From Capniomyces stellatus (lineage: Eukaryota > Kickxellomycota > Harpellomycetes > Harpellales > Legeriomycetaceae), in the NCBI GenBank assembly GCA_001661515.1, contig LUVW01000001.1, positions 124,001-188,000 of the forward strand: a DNA stretch of 64,000 nucleotides, in the 5' to 3' direction. Under the pieces are notes generated by a model that saw nothing but the letters and a program-made list of their open reading frames with translations, ran no database searches and was not told where the DNA came from. A program made the translations under genes and the position numbers. Positions 53,151 to 63,400 of this stretch are shown here, piece by piece (positions within the stretch are counted from its first letter, which is position 1; each line of letters opens with the position of its first letter).

Positions 53151-56100
53151 AGAAATTAAATTGGCTTGGATTATCAATCCAGTAATTGGATTGGTGTTTA
53201 GCTGGCAATTTTGTCATAAAGCCGAAATAAACAGTAAATCATAAGCTTAGTAGAAATCTGCGTTATTTATTATATACTATGGTTGGTGGAAAAATACTTG
53301 GTATTTGGCAGCAAATAAATAAATATTGGTTTAATTTACGAACCGAATAAAGATGTAAGCAGCCAAATAATGTAGAATAAAGCAGCTGGGCTGACTAAGG
53401 AGGTATATACGGGCGAAGCAAAAATAAAAGATGACAGAGTACTAAGGTAGCATTCACCCCTCAATGTTTTGAAATAATATGATCTGTTTTTAAGATTGAC
53501 AAAATTATTTTAAAGAATTACAGCCAATTAGAGGGCTACAATGCATTTTTTTGTTTTAGTTTTTGTTTGATTTGATCTGAAATTTTTAAATTGAATCTTT
53601 CGATTTGGACTGTTTTATGAAGGTTCATTTTTTTTTTATTGAAATATTTTATAAAGGTCTAATTTTATTTTTGATTTAATACTATTGTCAATTCCGTCAA
53701 CAAAAAAAAACAATTCGGATTTATTTTCATATAACTCTAAGAGTTGGTGAGGAATATGCTTCATAGTTCCAAAAGAATTGGTTTATTTATTTATAAAGCA
53801 GTTGACAAGATAAAAATGATGCTGTTCAAAAGGTTCAGTCATAATTCAATAAAATAAAGCAAAAGGCTCAGTCATGTTGGTATAGAGAGGCCAAGTCATG
53901 ATTTATATTGTTCATAGTGTGAGTGATTGTTGGCTGTGCTTTAAAAAATGGATTTGAGCTGGCCAACATACTGTATGTTTAAAAATGAAAAAACAAAAAG
54001 TTTTCAGTGGTATAAAGAAAATCAATGGTATTAGGGGAAAAGCAAGATGATAAACAGGACAAAGTAGTCTGTGCAAGGCAGAGAATGCGAATATTTGGAG
54101 TAATTGACGATTGATAGGATTTATCTGGTAGATGAAGACTAGATACAGATTGAAAAACAACAATGTGTACAAATAAGAAAACAAGCTTTTAAACGAGCCC
54201 GAATTAAAGAAGGTTGAAGAGATGTAAAAGTTAAACACAGGGCATAATAAAGGAATGACAGATAAATCAATTGTTTGCTATTTTAGGAGGTTTAATCAAC
54301 AAACTCGTAGATTAAGCACACTGCGGTTGGCAGTGACTCTTGATTTTGAAACCTTGTTGAATAAAGCAACCATCAGTTTCATAGATATGGCTGTACAAAA
54401 TATTTAGGTAAGGGCGAAATAACGCAGTATTGAGTTAGTCAGGTCGCTGAAGAGTAAGGAAAAAGCCGATTATATTGATGATTTGGTGGGGGGGGGAAAG
54501 TAAAGTAGACTTTCAAATGGTTGACTATATAATTTTTTTTTGGGGGGGTTGTTGGTAATATGGAGCCTGTAAATAAGAAAATTGTGTCTAGGCCGATTGA
54601 ATGCCTAAAAATCAAAGTGGCAATAGGCAAATGGGTTTTACATTAAAGACAAGGGCATCAAGTAAGCAAGTGAAAGAATCGCAATAAAAGATATTATACT
54701 TGACTGGCTTGATTGAAACAAGAGGAAAAAGCCAAAGACAGAGGCAAAACCAATCTTACCTAAACTGTTAAAAAACAAATCTAATTAACTGGAATAGGAA
54801 ATGGCAGATTTGTAAGTAAGCCATCTTGAAGAAAAAAAACGGAGCTTACTCTTGAAAACAAGGATGGCGTTTATTGTAATATTTGCAAATAGTAGAAGGT
54901 GCTACTGGATTTATCAAATAATTATCCAATAGGCATCAATTTTGATTTCCAAGTTTTCATAAAAACAAAGCTCAAATAAAAAATAGCGGCTGCGATAAAA
55001 AAAAAAAGTAAAAGCTCAATAAAAAAAAGGCCGCAAGTTGGCTAAGGCAAGAAGTTGTTGTTAATAAAGTGTTTAGATTCTGTACAATGGAAATGGTAAT
55101 AGAGGTTTAACAAATTAGTTTGCTATGAGAAAAAAAGAAAATTCATTATTTAAGCAAAGGTAAACGAAACAATGCACGGCAAAGTTGGGGTTGTTTTGTC
55201 TTTTACCTAAAATGCTGAGAATAGAGCAGACCACTTGCAACCAAGGCAACAAATATAAGTGTGCTTTCCTTGTTGTTGTAGGAAATTTGAAATAAAAAAC
55301 AAACTTGTGAAAAAAACCCCCCTAATTATTGATGGTGTTATCAGTCATAGGAGTTTATATTATTATTATTTTTTAAAAAAAACAAATGCAAACTAAAATA
55401 TGTGGAAGGAAAGGGCACGTTCAAAAGGCGCATGTTAAGCTATGTGGTGTCTATGATGGCTTTAGGGCAGAGGGTGGTTGAATCAGCGCCAAAAAAAATT
55501 GGTTGAGTTTAGCAATGTATGACTGTTGTAGATAATTAATACTATTGGTATCGTTAATAGGAAAATATAATGTTAAAAGCAGCAATTCTAAATTGAAGCA
55601 GAGTATACTCATCAGTGTAACACCAAAAATATTAATGGCAGTGTTTAAAGGGTGTATGATACGTTTGAAAGTGACAAAAGTTGCAATAATAGTGATAGTA
55701 ATACTTTGCGTGAAGAGTAAGATGATTGCCAAAAAAACAGTTGGCAAAAAAGTAATGCTAAAGCTCCATTGGGTGTGTTTGGCACAAACAAACCAAACTA
55801 ATTGACGAAGAAAAGAAATTGAGCATGTTCAGTGGGTCAAAAAGAAGCGGTCGACAGGCTATTTTAAAACTACTTGGGAAAAGTTGATGATAGCTAATAC
55901 TGAGTTAAAAAATTGGCAAAACAGGGTGATTGTCGAGTAAGGACGGTAAAATGCAAAAAGGAAAGATTCTAAAAAAACAAAGCCGGATTAAATAGTATGC
56001 CCAACATTACAATTTGGAATAGCAGCGAGTCCAATGGGAGAGCCTTAAAGATAAAAATGGTGTGCTTTATAAATTGAATAGTCGGTATAATTGAGGTATA

Positions 56101-56747
56101 GTATGATTTAGCGTAAAGCAAAGTTAGCTTTATTTTAGATTTTTAGAAGCAATTAGTGTTTTTAATTTATAAAGTTAAGAAAGTTAAAGAAGCAAAAGTA
56201 AAAAAGTGTGGTTGCACCAAAATAAATTACTAAGACAAGGCAGGTGGAAACAAAATGATATGTTCAAAAATAATTATTTCAAAGCTAAGTAAATACAGTG
56301 GCCAATGGGTCAGTCAATAAATAAATAAAACAACAACAAAAGAGGTTGAAATTACTAATAGAAAACACGATAAAATAGCAGCTATTAACATTATATAATC
56401 GAAATTGACCAGCGTCAAATAACAAGATTGCAAAAAAAAACGTTAGATACTAAAAACCACAATAATTATTAATTACGTAGGTTTGTAGTTGAAATGCAAT
56501 GATTAGGCGTAAGGAAATGATGCTATAGTAATCTAAAAAAGGTTACATAGAGCGAAGAATAATTAATTCAAATCGATGCCGCCGTAAGGACCAATGAATT
56601 AATGGTAGATATTAACTAAGGAAAAGACAGTGTGGATGATATAGGTTGAATGTCAAAACTCAAAGTATTAGATAATATGCATAGGTCAATAGTAAAAAAG
56701 AGTTTAGAGATCATGAAATGGATTTATAAAAAAAAAGACGAAAATCA

Positions 56748-56755
56748 TATATAAA
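56748..56755 (+). promoter_or_regulatory. TATA box of the secreted repeat-protein gene
   Basis: TATATAAA lies 131 bp upstream of the ATG at 56886. It is followed by a pyrimidine-rich block (TTCTTTTTCCCCTCCTCTAT) that resembles the start-site region of highly expressed fungal genes. Confidence 0.5.
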
Positions 56756-56885
56756 AAAGCAGAGAGAATCAAAAGTAATAAAATTGCATTCTTTTTCCCC
56801 TCCTCTATCTTCTATATTATAAAGTTATCAATAACTTACTACGTTAATATACCTAGAACTAATTAAACTATAAAATATTTTGAAA

Positions 56886-59080
56886 ATGAAGATTTCTTTG
56901 TCATATGCAGTTCTCTTGTCAGCTGTTTCAGCTCAAGATTATCCAGTTGCTCCTGTAACAACATCAGTATATGCAACAACCACCGTTGCTCCACCAGTAT
57001 ACCCAACCACCACAGCTGCACCATCAGTATACGCAACAACCACCGTTGTCCCACCAGTATACCCAACCACCACAGCTGCACCATCAGTATACGCAACAAC
57101 CACCGTTGTCCCACCAGTNNNNNNNNNNNNNNNNNNNNNNNNNNNNNNNNNNNNNNNNNNNNNNNNNNNNNNNNNNNNNNNNNNNNNNNNNNNNNNNNNN
57201 NNNNNNNNNNNNNNNNNNNNNNNNNNNNNNNNNNNNNNNNNNNNNNNNNNNNNNNNNNNNNNNNNNNNNNNNNNNNNNNNNNNNNNNNNNNNNNNNNNNN
57301 NNNNNNNNNNNNNNNNNNNNNNNNNNNNNNNNNNNNNNNNNNNNNNNNNNNNNNNNNNNNNNNNNNNNNNNNNNNNNNNNNNNNNNNNNNNNNNNNNNNN
57401 NNNNNNNNNNNNNNNNNNNNNNNNNNNNNNNNNNNNNNNNNNNNNNNNNNNNNNNNNNNNNNNNNNNNNNNNNNNNNNNNNNNNNNNNNNNNNNNNNNNA
57501 AGCCAACAACCACCGTTGTCCCACCAGTGTACCCAACCGTAACTGTCAAGCCAACCACCACCGCTGTCCCAACAGTATACCCAACCGTAACTGTTAAGTC
57601 AACCGCTACCAACTACATTGACTGCACCACCACCCCACCAGCACCAGTCACAACCACTGTTGTTCCACCAGTTGAGCCAAAGACCACAGTCTACCCACCA
57701 ACTCCAGTCACAACCACTGTTGTCCCACCAGTTGAGCCAAAGACCACAGTCTACCCACCAGCTCCAGTCACAACCACTGTTGTCCCACCAGCACCATGCG
57801 TTTGCCCAGCACCAGTAACTGTCACAGTACCAGGACCAGCTCCAACCAACTGTGCTCCAGTCACCGCTTACCCAGTTGCATCAACCGTCACCGTAACTGC
57901 CCCAGCTCCAGCTCCAGTCACTGTTACCGTAACTGCCCCAGCTCCAGCTCCAGTCACTGTTACCGTAACTGCCCCAGCTCCAGCTCCAGTCACTGTTACC
58001 GTCACTGCCCCAGCCCCAGCCACCGTTACAGTAGCTGCTCCAGCTCCAGTTACCGTCACTGCTCCATGTGTTGCACCAACCACAGTCTACCCACCAGCTC
58101 CAGTCACAACCACTGTTGTCCCACCAGTTGAGCCAAAGACCACAGTCTACCCACCAGCTCCAGTCACAACCACTGTTGTCCCACCAGCACCATGCGTTTG
58201 CCCAGCACCAGTAACTGTCACAGTACCAGGACCAGCTCCAACCAACTGTGCTCCAGTCACCGCTTACCCAGTTGCATCAACCGTCACCGTAACTGCCCCA
58301 GCTCCAGCTCCAGTCACTGTTACCGTCACTGCCCCAGCCCCAGCCACCGTTACAGTAGCTGCTCCAGCTCCAGTTACCGTCACTGCTCCATGTGTTGCAC
58401 CAACCACAGTCTACCCACCAGCTCCAGTCACAACCACTGTTGTCCCACCAGTTGAGCCAAAGACCACAGTCTACCCACCAGCTCCAGTCACAACCACTGT
58501 TGTCCCACCAGTTGAGCCAAAGACCACCACATCAGTTGTCTATATTGACTGTACCACCACCGTTGTCCCACCAGTTAAACCAACCGTCACTGTCAAGTCA
58601 ACCACCACCCACTACGTTGATTGCACCACCACTTCACCAGTGTACCCAACCGTCACTGCTAAGCCAACAACCACTGTTGTCCCACCAGTATACCCAACCG
58701 TAACTGTCAAGCCAACAACCACTGTTGTCCCACCAGTGTACCCAACCGTCACTGCTAAGCCAACAACCACTGTTGTCCCACCAGTATACCCAACCGTAAC
58801 TGTCAAGCCAACAACCACCGTTGTCCCAACAGTATACCCAACTGTAACTGTCAAGCCAACAACCACCGCTGTCTCAACAGTATACCCAACCGTCACTGTC
58901 AAGCCAACCACCACTGATTGCGAAACCGAGTTTGTTACCTTGACCAAGACCACCGTTGTCCCACCAGTCTACCCAACAGTCACTGTCAAGCCAACCACCA
59001 CTGCTGCTCCAGTTTACCCAACATCCACAGCTGTTGCCGTCACTAAATACACCACAACTGTTGCACCACCAGCCTACTAA
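56886..59080 (+). CDS. Secreted Thr/Val/Pro repeat protein (cell-surface type), interrupted by an assembly gap
   Basis: The ATG at 56886 starts a signal peptide (MKISLSYAVLLSAVSA). Mucin-like repeats follow: YATTTVVPPVYPTTTAAPSV units before the gap; PAPVTTTVVPPVEPKTTVYP and APAPAPVTVTVT units (36-bp) in the middle; KPTTTVVPPVYPTVTV units (48-bp) toward the end. Cys-containing spacers (PAPCVCPAP, TNCAPVTAYP, VDCTTT) recur. The segment from about 57796 is duplicated 396 bp downstream. The protein ends TTTVAPPAY with no hydrophobic GPI-attachment tail, so it may be released or held in the wall by disulphides. The many Thr predict heavy O-mannosylation. Upstream and downstream frames do not match across the 381-bp N run. 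Codon choice is very uniform (CCA, ACC, GTT/GTC, GTA), which suggests high expression or recent repeat expansion. Confidence 0.78.
57119..57499. other. Assembly gap (381 N)
   Basis: All bases are N. The gap falls inside the tandem-repeat coding region. Its true length must equal 3k+1 for the two flanks to share a frame; 381 is 3k, so the stated size is an estimate or one flank has an indel. Confidence 0.98.
57796..58455 (+). repeat. 396-bp tandem duplication within the repeat-protein gene
   Basis: The block beginning ATGCGTTTGCCCAGCACC at 57796 recurs at 58192 with near identity. The first copy holds more 36-bp APAPAPVTVTVT units than the second, so the copies differ by whole subunits. Confidence 0.85.
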
Positions 59081-59174
59081 TAAATCATAAAATTTATTGG
59101 ATTGCATTCTTTTAAATTCTTATGTTTTTTATAGATATTTTTTATTGATTACAATTATTACAGCAAGTTTTCTT

Positions 59175-59180
59175 AATAAA
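59175..59180 (+). terminator. AATAAA poly(A) signal of the repeat-protein gene
   Basis: AATAAA lies 95 bp after the stop codon. Another AATAAA overlaps the stop region itself (TAATAAATC). Assigned by motif and distance. Confidence 0.4.
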
Positions 59181-59373
59181 TTTGATTAATTAAACTTTAC
59201 TTTATTTACTCTATATGATTTTTATACAACTATAAAAATTTTTTATCAATATTATCATCACTAATAAATTACGCCACTATTAAAAATATCGAGTGTATAA
59301 TAGTAAATGTGTTCTGCTTTGTTGATTTCGAGCTGAGAATTGTAGACCTTAAGTAAAAAATGGAACAGGCCTA

Positions 59374-59571
59374 ATGACTGGTGTTAAAAAGGACAGTGGG
59401 CTGAACATCCTTGAGATGATATCAGAGCCATTTCTGGCAACAGCGTCGTTTTTGGAGGCCATCCACAAACCCCGTTACTTAATCCTCTCCAGGCTTAAAG
59501 TAGCACCAATCTCCCTGAACCAATGCTCATCGGGTACGGACGATCTAATTGATCGAAGGGGTGTTGGCTAG
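59374..59571 (+). CDS. Small ORF, possible C-terminal relic of a retroelement protein
   Basis: A 65-codon ATG ORF ends in LIDRRGVG. Its composition is protein-like (HKPRYLILSRLKVAPISL) compared with the AT-rich surroundings. It stops 85 bp before the dispersed A-rich tail, the arrangement expected of the end of a LINE ORF followed by a 3' UTR. No reverse-transcriptase motif is visible, so this is an inference from position. Confidence 0.25.
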   Translation: MTGVKKDSGLNILEMISEPFLATASFLEAIHKPRYLILSRLKVAPISLNQCSSGTDDLIDRRGVG

Positions 59572-59656
59572 TAGTGTCGTCTATAATGGCAGAATAACAG
59601 TGTTCTACTGTATCTTTATAATATTTTTATGGTATTTTTATAGTATTGTTTGATAT

Positions 59657-59716
59657 TGTACGTTTTGTTGTGCGGATTCTATTTCCAATGAATCCCATAA
59701 ATAAAATAAAATAAAT
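59657..59716 (+). mobile_element. Retroelement-like 3' tail, copy 2
   Basis: Matches 37901-37960 at 51 of 60 positions by hand alignment, ending in the identical A-rich run. See the first copy. This copy has a short ORF upstream. Confidence 0.5.
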
Positions 59717-60458
59717 TAACTCCAATTAAACAGACACTATTTTACCATAGTAACATTTATAACTTTTCACATTTAACGTTCGCATTAATAAATTTCAATA
59801 GAAAAAATCTCCCCCCCCCCTGCCCCCTTAATTATAAATAAATAGTCAAGTCGGCTGTACTTGGATGTTATTGTTTGAGTTTTTTAGTAAATCGATCTAG
59901 CAATTATTAATCAATTAAAAAAGAAGAAAAGGTTGATATGATAGCTCGTTTATAAAGCGGATGTTGTTTTAATCAAATCAAACATGTGAATATGATAGTT
60001 GGTACGCTATTTCTGCAGTAACGCTTGGTGTCAATTTGGTCATATTCATTAATCATAAAACAACTCGTTAAGAACAAAATAGTGGCAGGCTATTTATGAG
60101 TAAAGCTGGAGATGATAAATCAAACAGGCTATAGCGAAACTTGAACTTGGATTTGAACAGGGAAAACATTAGTGGTTTAGATTCGTTTAATGAAATGCTT
60201 CGAGTATCTGGATTGTACTTTGCGAATATTACTTGCAACTTGAAAATAAATAAATAACTAAATAAATAGTTAAATGTATTTAAAATTAAAAGAGAAATAA
60301 GAGAGGATCATTTCAATAAAACAAATAAAACAAAGGTAACGATAAATTACTGATAAAAATTAAAGTTTAAAGCTGTGTATTATAGCGTTTCAAGTCAAAA
60401 GTTTTGAAATCGGTGTTTTGCTGTAGACTGTCAAGATTAAAAATAGTTTAGTATTAGT

Positions 60459-63400
60459 ATGCCAAAAGACACTATGGGAGGATATTGGGAAATAAACCAT
60501 CCATACAAGCCTTTCAATGTCAAGGTACTAATTCCTACCTCAAACAACAAATGCAGTAACAGATTATCGAGGGGATCGGAAAGGGGGGAATCGGGCTTAG
60601 ATTCAAGTGCTACACATACGCAAGAGTTTGGCGCTGGTGACAGGGAAGTAGGAAACACGGCTAATTATTTACATGGGGATGAAAACACAAGTGGGGAATC
60701 CAAAGGCGACAAGGTTGTAGATTTGCTGGTTCCGGATTTCCTCTGGGAGGTACTAGCGGCAGAGAGGGCAGTTGTAAAGAAGGAAGGTTTGTTAGAGGAT
60801 ATTTATGTCCGGATTGAATTGAAGAGACTGTGCAGCACAAATGAGGAGGCGGAAGGTACCAGTAACGCGCGACTGGTTCGGATATACTCAAAAACACAGT
60901 TTGAGATTAAAAGAGGACATTCTTTGGCTGGTGGAGAGAAGGCAGGCAAGGCAGGGATGAGCAAAGACGATTGTTGTATAGGAATTGGTGAGATATGGAC
61001 ACAGTGGCTCAAGGCAGACGTGGAGTGGGCTTTGGAGAACAACTCTGCTGGAAATGAGAATTGTTTTGACCACGGAGGCAGCCAGGAGGCAATACAGTTT
61101 GAGGGAGTTATAGAGATGATTGAGCCAATGGTCCTGAGCCAGGTAGTGTTAGCAACAGCTGAAAGCGGGGGGTTTGGTGGAGCTGGAGAGTATAAACAAT
61201 TGAAATTTCACAAGGACAAGGTTTGTGATTGGATTAGACAAAATGTGGGCGTTTTTGGGGTAGATCAAGTGTACTATATTCCAGAAAAAGTACTGCATGG
61301 TGGTGAGGGTTTGGCGGCGCCAGAAGTGGCCAATGAATATGAAAATGTCAAAGCACATGTAAGGGTAAAATGCGTTTCGTGTGAGCCGGTGTCGGAGGGA
61401 AAGTTTGAGATTGGGGAAACCAAGGTTATGATAATCGAGGGGCCTAAAGCAAAGATACAGGGTACGCGCAACGTATCGACTGAAGGCAGCACGGAGGGAG
61501 CGGATGATAAAGATTCGTCAGCGGGAAGAAGGAGTAGGGTAAATATGCTTTGCATAGAAGAGTCGGATAGCTATATTAGCTCTGAAGTAGCAAGACAAGT
61601 GTACGCAAAAATCAGAGAGGATGAGGATAAGCTTGGAACGTTTGGGTACATGCGGTTGTCGGGGCTTGCGAAGCACGGATTGATAAGTGGGGATTGGGTG
61701 GTTATAAAGACAAAATCAGTAAAGAAGGGTAGGCAGATTAAGAAGGCGATTAGAGTATTTGGGCATGACGGAATAGCAAAGGCGGGGGGAGATAGTTTGT
61801 ATGTTAGCAGAAATGTGCTGATGAGCATGTCGGTATATAGACAGAGCCTCAAGTTTCCAATGAGGTGTAGAATGGAGACATTTGAGCACAAGAGGCAAAA
61901 CGTGCGGTTTGACAGGTATTTGGATACGAAGAACATCGGCATGTACCATGCCATTTCAGCGAAGAGTGGATTGGGAAAACAAGTGGAGTTTCCAGTAGCC
62001 AAGAAGCTTGTTTTGAAAAGAGTAGCGACGCCAGTGTCAGTTCGGCAGGATATTGAACGAGCGTCGACAGTAAAAGTAAGGGAGTTTCTGATGGGAAAGG
62101 AGAAACGGATTTTGAAAGAAGGGGACTTGGTAGTTTTTGAAATAGACGAGGCGGAGGCCAAAGTGAAGAAGATGTTGAATGACGATATTTTGCAAGAATA
62201 CTTGTCAAGTGGGGCTGTTGAGAGTAAAGGCGATGATGAGAACTTGGTAGAAAAGGCACGAGAGTTGGCTGAAAGGGCAAGCAATGAAGTGGGACTAGGA
62301 ATTAACAACGCAAAGGTGGGCAGCGAAAAGGATAGAAATTGGATATTTTATTTGGTAGATAGTATCGATAATGGGGATTTGGAGCTGGATTCTGAAGCAG
62401 AGGCAGATGCGGGTTTAGGAGGAGGATATGAAGAATCGAACGAAAGGCAGCTGGGGATGGGGGTATTTGGGAGTGTGGTGGACACAGAGACAACAAAAGT
62501 AGTTATTTCTGGCAGTGCGAACAGCCGGATTCCATATAATTTGCTAAGTGCGAGGGATGTAGACGAAAGCAAGGAGGCGTATGAGCACGAGTATAGCCGA
62601 GTTTCAAAGCTGCTTAAAACATCGTTGCATGAGCTGGCAGAGTCACGAGAATTGGTTGTTTCGATTGTAATCAAAGGTAACAGCGGGTGTGGAAAAAGGC
62701 GGTTGGTGAAGAAGCAGAGCTCAGGCCTAGGTTTCCACTTTTACGAGTTGCAGGTGGCAGAAGTTATTGCAAAGGCGAGTAGGACCAGTGGGAAACGGAT
62801 GACCGTGATTGAGCTGTTTGAGGTGTACATTGAGCACTGCAGCGTACTGACACCGTGTGTGATGTACCTGAATGGGATGGAGCAGCTGGCGAGCTACTTT
62901 GAGGCAAGCTTTGGGGAAACGGCAGCGAACGAGGCAGAATTGTTTTCAAAGCAGCTGGCAAAACTGGTTGAAAAGTACATGGAAAAGTCGCTGCACTCGA
63001 CAGGATTCCCGCTGGTGGTCGTGTCGTCTATTTCAACCACAAACACAACAGAACTGACGCCAATCCAGTCTGCGATATCCGCAAGCTTTGTACACGAGAT
63101 TACAATCTCAGCACCAGACGAAGCCGACAGATTGCTGCTGCTAAAAAGCATAACCAATACAAGCACAGACACAAGCACTGGCAGTGTAATGTGGAAAAGA
63201 GGTAATGACGTGGATCTTGCCAACGTCGCTAAGCAAACTGCATCGTTTTATGCCCGTGACCTGGTGTCGCTCATCAGCAGAAGTCGCGCGTTTGCCTATC
63301 GACGCGCCGTGGGTGGAGTTAGCCAAAAGAACCGATCGCTGTGGACATCGGGAATACAGATTACAGACCAGGACCTGACAAACGCAGTAGCTGCCACAAG

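Larger units (their letters stand above)
49733..56885. other. 7.1-kb gene-poor AT-rich region
   Basis: The longest gap between genes in the window. The first kilobase is T-rich and may be promoter or leader of the leftward gene. It contains homopolymer runs such as C10 near 50637 and G10 near 54488, a 10-bp degenerate tandem repeat (53061-53150), and one Asn/Ser-coding stretch (51279-51560) without an ATG. Other ORFs (for example 55545-55805, GTG start) look noncoding. No RNA gene or intact transposon recognised. Confidence 0.5.
59081..60458. other. Intergenic with retroelement-like relic
   Basis: AT-rich. Contains a likely poly(A) signal (59175-59180), a short ORF (59374-59571) and the second copy of the A-rich tail (59657-59716), then a C10 run near 59810. 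Nothing else recognised before PEX6. Confidence 0.5.
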
